A stretch of 16,595 bases of DNA, taken from NCBI GenBank assembly GCA_005879655.1, contig VBJK01000499.1, positions 1-16,595 on the forward strand, given 5' to 3'. This document shows, in pieces, positions 6,889-13,749 of this stretch. This stretch comes from Chloroflexota bacterium (lineage in GTDB: Bacteria; Chloroflexota; Ktedonobacteria; Ktedonobacterales; Ktedonobacteraceae). A program made the translations under genes and the position numbers. How positions within the stretch are numbered: position 1 is the first letter of the stretch; the number at the start of each line of letters is the position of its first letter. The notes under the pieces are model-generated. The model saw only the letters and a program-made list of their open reading frames with translations. It had not been told where the DNA came from and ran no database searches.

Positions 6889-7461
6889 ATGTGGCCATTC
6901 GATCAAAATAACCAGCAAACCTATCAGCAATACGCTCAGGCATACGATACAGGCGATTTTGGTGACTTAAACCATCATCAGTCATTGGGTCATGTACAGC
7001 AATTTATGCAAAGTGCGCCTCCTGATATCCAACAGCAAGTCTTTCAGCAGCATTTTTCAGACATGCCGTATGAGCAGCGGGAGGCGATCGCTCAGCAGTT
7101 ACCCCCTCAATATGGGGCCAATCCCAATGATCCATTCTCTCTGGCACAGAGCTTTTTGAGAATAGGTCAGGACGGACAGCACCATCTGCTCAGAGGTATT
7201 TTTAGCCATCCTTTGCTCCTCGGTGGTGCAGTCGGGCTTGCCGCTCTTGTCGCTAAGCATGTCCTGGCACGTCACCAGAAAAATGCGTATGGGGGACAGC
7301 AGCAGCAACAGTATGGCAACAACCCCGGCTACCAACAAGAGCAGTATCTTCAAGAAGAAGTCAACGAGCTACGCCGTGAAGAACAGGAGTTGCGCCGTGA
7401 ACTAGACGAAGAACGCGGCCAGGAGCGCCATCGTCATCATGGCCATCGCAACGACTGGTAA
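6889..7461 (+). CDS. Gln-rich membrane-anchored protein with C-terminal coiled coil
   Basis: I do not recognise a named family. Counted from ATG 6889, residues 1-100 are Gln/His-rich and acidic, with a helical segment PPDIQQQVFQQHFSDMP and PYEQREAIAQQL. One hydrophobic span follows (about 106-124, HPLLLGGAVGLAALV), then a Gly/Gln linker, and a charged heptad-like coiled coil (about 148-180, EELRREEQELRRELDEERG type) with a His/Arg tail. The start is clear: AAAAGGAG (6874-6881) is 7 bases before ATG 6889, which begins MWPFDQ; an upstream ATG at 6838 has no comparable SD. The protein is probably a small membrane scaffold or stress-related protein, but that is a guess. Confidence 0.8.
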   Translation: MWPFDQNNQQTYQQYAQAYDTGDFGDLNHHQSLGHVQQFMQSAPPDIQQQVFQQHFSDMPYEQREAIAQQLPPQYGANPNDPFSLAQSFLRIGQDGQHHLLRGIFSHPLLLGGAVGLAALVAKHVLARHQKNAYGGQQQQQYGNNPGYQQEQYLQEEVNELRREEQELRRELDEERGQERHRHHGHRNDW

Positions 7462-7462
7462 G

Positions 7463-7482
7463 CCAACGTCTACCAACGTCTA
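7463..7482 (+). repeat. Tandem 10-bp repeat
   Basis: CCAACGTCTA occurs twice back to back just after the TAA of the Gln-rich protein gene. Two copies may reflect replication slippage. No function is visible. Confidence 0.7.
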
Positions 7483-7523
7483 TTAAGATACCTAATCATA
7501 GGCATCGTTTTGCCAATACATGA

Positions 7524-7556
7524 AGCGGGCAGGTCAAAGATCTTTGCCCTCCCGCT
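7524..7556 (+). terminator. Imperfect terminator-like hairpin
   Basis: AGCGGG-C-AGG-t-CAAAG (7524-7539) pairs with CTTTG-c-CCT-CCCGCT (7542-7556), with one bulged C, one mismatch and a two-base AT loop. A modest T-containing stretch (CTCTTTATC) follows. It probably ends transcripts of the upstream gene. Confidence 0.5.
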
Positions 7557-7578
7557 CACTCTTTATCACCACTACACA

Positions 7579-7608
7579 TTGGAAAATGATATGATACCGT
7601 CGTATACA
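7579..7608 (+). promoter_or_regulatory. Promoter for the two-segment membrane protein gene
   Basis: TTGGAA (7579-7584), an 18-base spacer and TATACA (7603-7608) fit sigma70; CATAAT at 7607-7612 is an alternative -10. The leader would be roughly 45 bases to ATG 7663. Confidence 0.5.
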
Positions 7609-7662
7609 TAATAGAGAGGAAAAATTGGCCTAGCACAAGTTTTATGAGGAGTAATGCCAGAG

Positions 7663-8178
7663 ATGAAGAACATTTCCTGGAGCATTTTTATTACCGGCTT
7701 TCTACTTGCGATTACCATCGGCTATGGAGGACTGTTTTTCCCTATCCTGCTCATGACTATCGCAATTAACTCGCTGGTACGATCCTGGATGACAGGGGAT
7801 AGAGAAAAGAAATTTAAGAGTCTCAGCGGTTTTATCTGGTGGATGACATTCGCACTCTGTTTCGCCACCGGCAACTGGCTGTTGCTCCTGCTTGGCGCTA
7901 TCCTGTCTACCCTCTTCCATGCCACACGCGATCAAATCATGGCTACTATCAACGGCTGGGATACGCCAAAAATTCGTGTGCACTATCCCGTTTATCCGCT
8001 CTTACCCCCTTCACAGACAGAAGCTCCTTACATCCCTTACGAACAGGGCTACCAGCCATTGTACCCTGCCCACAACACTGAACACAGCGAGTTGCCCCCT
8101 GCTGAGACTACACCAGCTCAGGCAGAGCAATATGAGCAACCGCAAGCTCTTTACCCTCAGCAGATGCCGCCCCAATAG
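7663..8178 (+). CDS. Small membrane protein with Pro/Gln/Tyr-rich tail
   Basis: This is not a family I can name. Residues from about 5 to 37 (ISWSIFITGFLLAIT...) and about 57 to 85 (FIWWMTFALCFATGNWLLLLLGA) are hydrophobic, each long enough for one or two spans, joined by a short basic loop (TGDREKKFKS). The C-terminal half is a soluble tail rich in Pro, Gln, Tyr and Glu with no clear domain. ATG 7663 is chosen because GAGGAG (7646-7651) is 11 bases upstream; ATG 7654 is only two bases from that SD. It sits downstream of another Gln-rich membrane protein, but a hairpin and a promoter between them suggest a separate unit. It converges with the PNPOx-like gene with only 10 bases between stops. 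Confidence 0.78.
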   Translation: MKNISWSIFITGFLLAITIGYGGLFFPILLMTIAINSLVRSWMTGDREKKFKSLSGFIWWMTFALCFATGNWLLLLLGAILSTLFHATRDQIMATINGWDTPKIRVHYPVYPLLPPSQTEAPYIPYEQGYQPLYPAHNTEHSELPPAETTPAQAEQYEQPQALYPQQMPPQ

Positions 8179-8188
8179 CAAGAATTAA

Positions 8189-8566
8189 TTAAGATGGCTC
8201 GGCTTCTTCAACCTCTAGATCGACTGCGACGGGCAACGCATCTCTATACCAATCAGTCAGGTCCTCTTCATCTGTTGAGGGATATTTTGCAGCAATCAAT
8301 TGACGCGCTACCGCATCCTCTTCGGCATCTCTGACTGAGCGAGCTAGCCCTTGAAACACGCTATCTTTGATCCTTACGGTGACACGCGGTTGACTGCGCG
8401 AGTTTCTCACCCAGTCTGCGCGGTCAAGCCCACCAGAAAGCATATAGAGTGTGTCACCTCTGAGCGCGAACCAGATTTCGATAGTGTGCGGACGACCAGA
8501 AATGCGCCCTCTAGTGGTCATATAACAGAAATCTTCAGTAGCCAATTCACGTAGATCAGTAGTCAT
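8189..8566 (-). CDS. PNPOx-like / deazaflavin-dependent nitroreductase-type flavoprotein
   Basis: This small cytoplasmic protein has a split beta-barrel FMN/F420-binding fold. The pattern TTRGRISGRPHTIEIWFALRG, then LYMLSGG...ADWVRNSRSQPRVTVRI, is typical of pyridoxamine 5'-phosphate oxidase-like and DUF385/Ddn-related families that use F420 or FMN for redox chemistry on small molecules. The length of 125 residues fits single-domain members, and an acidic C-terminus follows DWYRDALPVAVDLEV. ATG 8566 has GAGAGG about eight bases upstream. It is probably the last gene of a minus-strand unit, 56 bases after the helical-repeat protein gene. The cofactor cannot be settled by sequence alone. Confidence 0.85.
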   Translation of the reverse strand: MTTDLRELATEDFCYMTTRGRISGRPHTIEIWFALRGDTLYMLSGGLDRADWVRNSRSQPRVTVRIKDSVFQGLARSVRDAEEDAVARQLIAAKYPSTDEEDLTDWYRDALPVAVDLEVEEAEPS

Positions 8567-8622
8567 GTATCTACCTCTCTTCTAGAGAAAAGTCCTGTGC
8601 TTGACTTAACAGCTCAGTCTAT

Positions 8623-10011
8623 TTAAATAAGATGAGCTTTATTTATTTCCTCCTTCAATGCTCGTAGTGTTCTGTTTTTATCCATAAGCGATGAAATGTA
8701 GGTGCTCCACACAGCTTGCTGACCAAGCTTCTCGTAGAGATCGTGTGCCTTCTTCAGGTAATCGCACGCTTGGCGATAGCTCTCACGAGATCTTCCTGTA
8801 ATCAGATGCTCGGCATAGCGCTGATATAAGTCTATAGCGGCAAGGGGACGCTTCTCTTCCGCAACTCTGGCAATATCATGTATAAGATTGTGTCCATTAT
8901 AATAATAGCTCAATCGCGGTTTAGCACGATACAACTCTAATGCGCGGTCTACATCATCTTCATCAAGAGCAATAGCAATCAGGAGACCAGTACTGTCCTG
9001 TTTATTCAGGAAGGCTAATAATTCTTCTCGCACGGTATCCCAGGACTGAAGTTGGCTGGCGATGAGACGTATATTCTGGTATTCGCGCAAATCTGGACGG
9101 TTACGGAATATTTTATTGGCAAACTTCAATGCTTCGTGATAATTTTTGTGTGCACTGTACTGCTCTGTCAACCACTCCCAAATGCGCGTATCCGTCGTCT
9201 TTTCCGCTCGGTCACGCATAATACGCTCGGCAGCATCCCACAGATCAGACGCCAGGAACAGTTTCATTAACGCTAGCAAGTTATAGTCGCTTACGGTTGA
9301 CGCAGCTTTAATAGCGTCATCAACTCTTCCCAAAGAGAGCAGGCGCTCCACCATATCATGGATAAGCCCTGTTTCAGAGCAAAGACGCAGATATTCATCA
9401 TCATCAACCTCATTACCCTTCAGTTCCAACAACAATTTTCCATAACACTTCTTCTGAAAGTTGCTGGCAGTAGCAGCTAACTCCTGTAGTAGCCACCAAA
9501 CAACCTTCTTGCGTTCCTCAGCGGTAGCCTGTTCTACTATGACAGCAGGAGCTTCTTCAGCAAAACCAATCCCCCCCTCTTTGATGTCGTAGATGTAGGT
9601 GGAGAAGAGGAGCGCCAGCATCTTTTCGCGCAATACATGGTCATCCTGCACTTGAGCAAGGCAAGTGGAAAGAGCGTCTACGCAATCGGCAATGACGACA
9701 TGCAGATCCCCTTCACCCTCGCGATACTGTTCATCCTCTTCCATAATTCCTTGCATAACAGTATCATAGATGATGAAAGCGTCCGCATAGCGTTGTTGTT
9801 CAGCCAGTTGGTCTCCTGCGGTTACCATATGAGAGAGGTCTCGTGCGACTTTCTCGTCGGCTCCCCAGCCATAGCCACCCCGCCGAAATGCCTTCTCGAC
9901 CTGACGGCGATAAGCTTCTGGGTCAACGCTGTTGGACGGCTCGCTTAGAGGAATGAGCAGATCTTCCAAATCAGGATAACGCTGCATCATCGACTTGATG
10001 ATAGCAATCAA
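8623..10011 (-). CDS. Alpha-helical repeat protein (C-terminal part of a split SWIM protein)
   Basis: This 462-residue soluble protein is almost all alpha-helix, with TPR/solenoid-like repeats but no exact TPR consensus that I can align. In many bacteria this kind of domain is fused behind a SWIM zinc finger on one polypeptide. Here it begins LIAIIKSMMQRYPDLEDLL, the segment that normally follows the SWIM domain after a short linker. The start is TTG at 10011, which overlaps the stop of the SWIM gene as TTGA, indicating coupled translation or a fixed split. The frame is open upstream to 10038, where a TAA closes it, so no longer start is available. The role is unknown; SWIM proteins bind DNA or proteins. 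Confidence 0.8.
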   Translation of the reverse strand: MIAIIKSMMQRYPDLEDLLIPLSEPSNSVDPEAYRRQVEKAFRRGGYGWGADEKVARDLSHMVTAGDQLAEQQRYADAFIIYDTVMQGIMEEDEQYREGEGDLHVVIADCVDALSTCLAQVQDDHVLREKMLALLFSTYIYDIKEGGIGFAEEAPAVIVEQATAEERKKVVWWLLQELAATASNFQKKCYGKLLLELKGNEVDDDEYLRLCSETGLIHDMVERLLSLGRVDDAIKAASTVSDYNLLALMKLFLASDLWDAAERIMRDRAEKTTDTRIWEWLTEQYSAHKNYHEALKFANKIFRNRPDLREYQNIRLIASQLQSWDTVREELLAFLNKQDSTGLLIAIALDEDDVDRALELYRAKPRLSYYYNGHNLIHDIARVAEEKRPLAAIDLYQRYAEHLITGRSRESYRQACDYLKKAHDLYEKLGQQAVWSTYISSLMDKNRTLRALKEEINKAHLI

Positions 10012-10307
10012 CTTGGCCTTACAACAAAGCGCTCTGGCTTATGTAGCCACGTTAACAGTACGGCCACCACATGCTTACAAGATCCACCAAGGGGGCAGGT
10101 ACAATCGGTGACATCGACCCCCTCCTCATCAAAGGTAATGGTGATGTGGTACATCTCACCACCCAGGCACTGGGCGAGTAGCTCATTTCCCCGTTGCCGC
10201 TCATTACTGACAAGCCCCTCATCGAAGTAGCCTTCGCCGCGTTTAAAACTTTGCTCGCTAACGAGCCTGCGAATATCACGCTCGCTAAGAGACGGAATAG
10301 CTCCCAT
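10008..10307 (-). CDS. SWIM zinc-finger protein (short, split from its helical partner)
   Basis: This 99-residue protein consists of a SWIM zinc finger: the CxCxnCxH signature is Cys69-Thr-Cys71 ... Cys77-Lys-His79 (CTCPLGGSCKH), preceded by the typical EQSFKRGEGYFDEGLV and ITITFDEEGVDV strands and followed by VAVLLTWLHKPERF. SWIM domains bind DNA or protein partners. It ends RFVVRPS and stops exactly where fused relatives go on into a linker and the helical repeat. ATG 10307 has AGGAGA about seven bases upstream. It overlaps the next gene by four bases (TTGA) and diverges from the nucleoside phosphorylase-TIR gene. The domain call is firm; the function is not known. Confidence 0.88.
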   Translation of the reverse strand: MGAIPSLSERDIRRLVSEQSFKRGEGYFDEGLVSNERQRGNELLAQCLGGEMYHITITFDEEGVDVTDCTCPLGGSCKHVVAVLLTWLHKPERFVVRPS

Positions 10308-10481
10308 AGAAATCTCCTCTTGTCCTCAACACTTTGTTTGGTATCTTCAATAGTACCACATATACGGCCAAAACCAGCTTAAAAATTCTTATATAGTACC
10401 CTCTATCTAATCGTTTATTTTTCAGAGCTGGTCACACAACCCGACACAAAATTCTCTACTGATGCCAAGACTAGACAGATG

Positions 10482-10515
10482 TGTTATTATGCTAGTAAAG
10501 TAGTGCAGGCACTAC
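10482..10515 (+). promoter_or_regulatory. Putative promoter and 7+7 inverted-repeat operator of the phosphorylase-TIR gene
   Basis: TGT-TATTAT (10482-10490) is an extended -10 candidate; TGC-TAGTAA (10490-10498) is another. No strong -35 is seen. Just after the predicted start lies a perfect inverted repeat, GTAGTGC-AG-GCACTAC (10500-10515), where a repressor could block transcription. The leader to ATG 10592 is about 95 bases. Confidence 0.45.
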
Positions 10516-10565
10516 ATACAGTTAAGAGCAATGGAAAACTTGGCTCTGTTTATCAATACAGTTAA
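10516..10565 (+). repeat. Direct 10-mer ATACAGTTAA pair flanking a small hairpin in the leader
   Basis: ATACAGTTAA occurs at 10516-10525 and 10556-10565 (40 bases start to start). Between them AGAGCAA (10525-10531) pairs with TTGGCTCT (10540-10547) with one bulged G. Both lie in the predicted 5' leader of the phosphorylase-TIR gene, so they may act in DNA binding or in RNA folding. Confidence 0.5.
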
Positions 10566-10591
10566 ATAAATGTATAAGCAAAGAGGTCGAT

Positions 10592-11869
10592 ATGACAAGC
10601 AATAACCAATCTATCGCACAACCACTTCGTGTAGTCATTCTTACGGCACTTCCATTAGAATATGACGCAGTACGCGCCCATCTTAGTAATCTACAAGAAG
10701 AAGTACATAGTACTGGAACTATCTATGAAAAAGGAACATTTGGCGTATCAGGATGCCAGTGGCAAGTCTGTATTGCAGAGGTTGGAGCTGGTAATCAAGG
10801 AGCGGCCATCGAAACAGAGCGCGCGATTGAACACTTTAAACCTCACTATGTGCTCTTTGTTGGCGTAGCTGGTGGCATCAAGGATGTGGCTATTGGGGAT
10901 GTTGTGTGTGCGACAAAAGTCTACGGTTATGAATCAGGCAAAGCCGAGCAAATATTTCTTACTAGACCCGTTGTATGGAGTGCAACACATACCATGGAGC
11001 AACGCGCCAAGGCAGAAGCCAGGAAACAGAGCTGGCTAGAGCGACTACGTCAACTTGGCTACCCTGTTCCAGAACCAGCGCCACGAGTAATCGTCGCCCC
11101 TATTGCTGCGGGAGAGAAAGTCGTAGCATCAAAGGATGCAGATGCCTATCATCTTATCAGAAGAAGCTATAATGATGCAGTTGCCGTAGAAATGGAAGCG
11201 GTTGGGTTCCTGCAAGCAGGCCATACACACCAAGAGGTCCATATACTTGTCATCCGAGGAATTTCTGATCTCATTGAGGGGAAAGATTCATCAGCAGATC
11301 AGCAGCATCAACCCATGGCAGCACGCCATGCCAGCGCATTTGCCTTCGAGATACTCGCTAAACTTACCCCTGCACGACCAATCCCTACTCCTGTAGAGCC
11401 GACAATTACTTCAGCACCAACCAATAATACCAATACTCATGCAGATAAGGAGCAGCAGATGCCTACATCTTCAAATAAACCAACAGATACTTTTGAAGTT
11501 TTCTACTCTTTCACTCATGAAGACAGAAGTTACGCCGATAAATTACACAAACATCTTATTCTGCTTAAACGAGAAGGTCTCATCACCGAATCGTTTGCTG
11601 GCGAAATCACTCTAGGCGGAGATACCAACAAGGTGAAGCCTCTTGACACAGCCGACATCATTTTTCTCTTAATAAGTGAGGATTTTTTAGTTTCCGAAGA
11701 AACCTACGATGTTCAAATGCAGCGAGCCATGGCAAGGCATAGAAATGGGCAACTACAGGCGCTACCACGAGACAAGAAGCCCATCAGTTCATTTCGAGAT
11801 ATGGATGAAGCATTCGCCGGAATTGCCAGAGAGATTAGAGCCGCCATCAAAAAGATCAAGGGAAAATAA
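10592..11869 (+). CDS. Nucleoside phosphorylase (MTAN-like) - degenerate TIR fusion protein
   Basis: Residues 10-258 form a purine nucleoside phosphorylase/MTAN-type domain: LTALPLEYDAV (Glu23), VGAGNQGAA (64-72), FVGVAGGIKDVAIGDV (89-104), VEMEAVGF with Glu202, and RGISD with Asp226. All residues expected for nucleoside binding and catalysis are present. A Pro/Thr-rich linker (260-298) leads to a TIR domain (300-422): FEVFYSFTHEDRSYADKLHKHL, ADIIFLLISEDFLVSEE, YDVQMQRAMARH, LQALPRDKKPISSF. TIR domains cleave NAD or bind partners in antiviral and signalling systems, and phosphorylase domains are known as sensors or effectors in bacterial and fungal immune proteins. The TIR has Gln375 where relatives have Glu, and lacks about 20 residues after RHRNG. 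An AAAGAGG-type SD (10580-10586) precedes ATG 10592. It is a single-gene unit; no partner such as a STAND NTPase is adjacent. Confidence 0.9.
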   Translation: MTSNNQSIAQPLRVVILTALPLEYDAVRAHLSNLQEEVHSTGTIYEKGTFGVSGCQWQVCIAEVGAGNQGAAIETERAIEHFKPHYVLFVGVAGGIKDVAIGDVVCATKVYGYESGKAEQIFLTRPVVWSATHTMEQRAKAEARKQSWLERLRQLGYPVPEPAPRVIVAPIAAGEKVVASKDADAYHLIRRSYNDAVAVEMEAVGFLQAGHTHQEVHILVIRGISDLIEGKDSSADQQHQPMAARHASAFAFEILAKLTPARPIPTPVEPTITSAPTNNTNTHADKEQQMPTSSNKPTDTFEVFYSFTHEDRSYADKLHKHLILLKREGLITESFAGEITLGGDTNKVKPLDTADIIFLLISEDFLVSEETYDVQMQRAMARHRNGQLQALPRDKKPISSFRDMDEAFAGIAREIRAAIKKIKGK

Positions 11870-11940
11870 GGTTCTTGAATTATGAAGCAGGGTATGGCCG
11901 CGGCCATACCCTGCTTCATAATTCAAGAACCTTATTTTCC
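11861..11940. repeat. 80-bp perfect palindrome (40-bp arms, no spacer) over the stop codon of the phosphorylase-TIR gene
   Basis: Every base from 11861 to 11900 is complementary to 11940-11901, centred on GGCCGCGGCC. The match stops at both ends: 11860 is G and 11941 is A. The left arm contains the last two codons and the TAA stop. As RNA it would make a 40-bp hairpin with AAAATAAGG at the base of one arm and CCTTATTTT on the other, which is like an oversized two-way terminator. As DNA it could extrude a cruciform. No T-run follows the right arm beyond the TTATTTT inside it. Sequence on the two outer sides is unrelated, so a simple fold-back assembly error is not the obvious explanation. Confidence 0.95.
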
Positions 11941-12141
11941 AACTGCATTTGACAGTGCTCACCTACAGCAGGTATTATTGTTATGGAGAGATAAAGCCAT
12001 CATTCAAGAAGCCAGGCTTTATTATCGTCTGTGTGTGAGAAAATAAGCTTAACAGTTTTTAACGGGCATATCCCTTTACCTAAGAAGTTCCTGTATATAT
12101 GTACTGTAGCTGTTAACTAGACCCAATGGTGTGTTATCTGC

Positions 12142-13605
12142 ATGAATATATTGCATACGCCCTTATTCGCAACGGAGACACCGAGAAGGACTGGCGCAGG
12201 CTTTCATAATGTTGGGAGTGGAGTCCTACGTGCTTCAAACACTGAAACGGTGAGAAAAGTAGAGCGTTTCTACGGCCAACGTTGCGGTCATCTCCCCCTG
12301 GATGCCCAAGATGTGTGTATCCTTGTTGAGGTACCAACACGAGCCATCACATCCCAGATGGCATACTTAAGCCAACTCTTTGGTAAAGTCATCACAGCAC
12401 GAACATTTGAAGACTTTACGCCCCCACAACCAAACGTAGCAGAACAAGATCTTCCCCTAGTCGTACCATACATCAATGTGCCTGAAACCGAACAACTTAT
12501 TCATCTCAAGCTAGGTGCAGAATCCTGGGGAGTGCCGGGAAAGATGACGGATTGCTTGAAAAACAAAGCCGATTTTTATGTGTTGATTGACGAGTTAGGA
12601 ATGGAGGGCTTTTGCACACCTGATTATCTTATCTCCACGTTCGATACTGCCGTCCAAGATGCGCAAACCGTCTTGGGTCAAGCCGAAGAGGTGTATGCAC
12701 AGGCAGCTCTAGCACCGTATTACCCTCTTGGTGTCGTCATGCGTGCTGCCGAGTCCGATGGAAACTATGGGAGTAGCATCGTCTATGAACGCAATAATGG
12801 CATTATCGTTGTCCAAGATGGTGATGCTGAGCATATACAAACATACACGCAATGGCAGGCAGCATTGACAGCTGCACAAACGGCTCTGGCAACGACCGTC
12901 AATCCGCAAAGAGAAAATCGTGTAGTGATCAGCCGTTATGTTGATATCGTAGACTCACCCGGCATGTCAGTAGTACTCATGAACGGAGATGTGATATCTC
13001 TAGGATGGAACGGTCAACTCCAAAAAGAGGGCAGTAAAGCTTGTGTTGGTACAAGTACTTACAGACCAAAGAATGAGTACATGCAACATGTACAAGCGCA
13101 GTATGAGGAATTCACTGCCAACTCCTTCGAGGCTTTCTTGCGCAAAGTAACCGCATACTGCAATCTGGATTTCAACACCGTTCGTGGCGTTGCTAATGTA
13201 GACATGATGTTTCCTGGAGCATTGGAACGACAACTACAGCAACATCGTAAACAACCGATGGTGCCCTATCTGGCCGAATGTAATCCACGCTGGACAAATT
13301 ATACCGATGCCATTATGACACTGTTAGGAGCGAACCGGCGTACACAAACAATTTATAACATGCAACTCACCATTCACGAGGGGATCTCGACTGTAGATAA
13401 ATACCCATTTCCCATGCATATTGATCCGTGGGTTGTTCGGGAACAAATTCTGGATAGAGATACCGCCCTACAGCGCGAGGACGCCCGCATTATCTGCCGC
13501 ATGGCAACAAATCCACTAGGCATCATCTTTGCTGGCAACATCGAACGCGCCCAACAAGAAATTGACGCTATTATTGCCAGGTTGGCAACCTATAAGCACT
13601 TCTGA
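12142..13605 (+). CDS. Orphan ATP-grasp family enzyme (PGM1/peptide-ligase-like)
   Basis: This 487-residue protein reads as an ATP-grasp ligase, which activates a carboxylate with ATP and joins it to an amine or thiol. The visible signs are CLKNKADFYVLIDELGMEGFCTP (138-160, lid entry), PLGVVMRAAESDGNYGSSIVY (195-215, nucleotide loop, with Arg201 where Lys is usual), RYVDIVDSPGMSVVLMNGDVI (265-285), VANVDMMF with Asp354, and AECNPRWTNYTDA (378-390), where Glu379 and Asn381 match the metal-binding ExN. The first 120 residues resemble a pre-ATP-grasp domain. The C-terminal 85 residues have no assigned role. No Shine-Dalgarno is seen before ATG 12142, and the gene stands alone. The substrate cannot be deduced. 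The closest idea is the PGM1-type peptide ligases, but I hold this loosely. Confidence 0.75.
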   Translation: MNILHTPLFATETPRRTGAGFHNVGSGVLRASNTETVRKVERFYGQRCGHLPLDAQDVCILVEVPTRAITSQMAYLSQLFGKVITARTFEDFTPPQPNVAEQDLPLVVPYINVPETEQLIHLKLGAESWGVPGKMTDCLKNKADFYVLIDELGMEGFCTPDYLISTFDTAVQDAQTVLGQAEEVYAQAALAPYYPLGVVMRAAESDGNYGSSIVYERNNGIIVVQDGDAEHIQTYTQWQAALTAAQTALATTVNPQRENRVVISRYVDIVDSPGMSVVLMNGDVISLGWNGQLQKEGSKACVGTSTYRPKNEYMQHVQAQYEEFTANSFEAFLRKVTAYCNLDFNTVRGVANVDMMFPGALERQLQQHRKQPMVPYLAECNPRWTNYTDAIMTLLGANRRTQTIYNMQLTIHEGISTVDKYPFPMHIDPWVVREQILDRDTALQREDARIICRMATNPLGIIFAGNIERAQQEIDAIIARLATYKHF

Positions 13606-13630
13606 TATCATTAGAACTCTCTACCCTTCT

Positions 13631-13663
13631 GGATCAGCACCCTTTAGAGGGGGTGCTGCATCC
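13631..13663 (+). terminator. Hairpin after the ATP-grasp gene
   Basis: GGAT-CAGCACCC (13631-13642) pairs with GGGTGCTG-c-ATCC (13651-13663), 12 pairs with one bulged C and an eight-base loop. It lies 25 bases after the stop. There is no T-run, so termination strength is uncertain. Confidence 0.5.
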
Positions 13664-13714
13664 CATGTATCTCCGTTGTAGCGCATAGCCATTAGTCAGC
13701 AAAGTACTATCCTG

Positions 13715-13743
13715 TTACGATTTCTATCACCCTTCGTTATAGT
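13715..13743 (+). promoter_or_regulatory. Promoter of a candidate small RNA
   Basis: TTACGA (13715-13720), a 17-base spacer and TATAGT (13738-13743) give ideal sigma70 spacing. No open reading frame follows; an intrinsic terminator lies about 175 bases downstream. Confidence 0.4.
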
Positions 13744-13749
13744 ATGTAG

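Noticed and set aside
10008..10022. Programmed frameshift joining the SWIM and helical genes
   Set aside because: No X-XXY-YYZ slippery heptamer or following pseudoknot is visible at the junction. Coupled translation by TTGA is simpler.
11861..11940. Simple fold-back (mirror) assembly chimera
   Set aside because: A fold-back join would make the sequence after the palindrome continue as the reverse complement of what precedes it; here the flanks are unrelated. Other artefacts cannot be excluded, so the read check is listed.
11991..12022. Second terminator after the phosphorylase-TIR gene (ATAAAGCC with GGCTTTAT)
   Set aside because: The stem is 8 bp around a 16-base loop with no T-run; too weak, and the palindrome just upstream is the better candidate.
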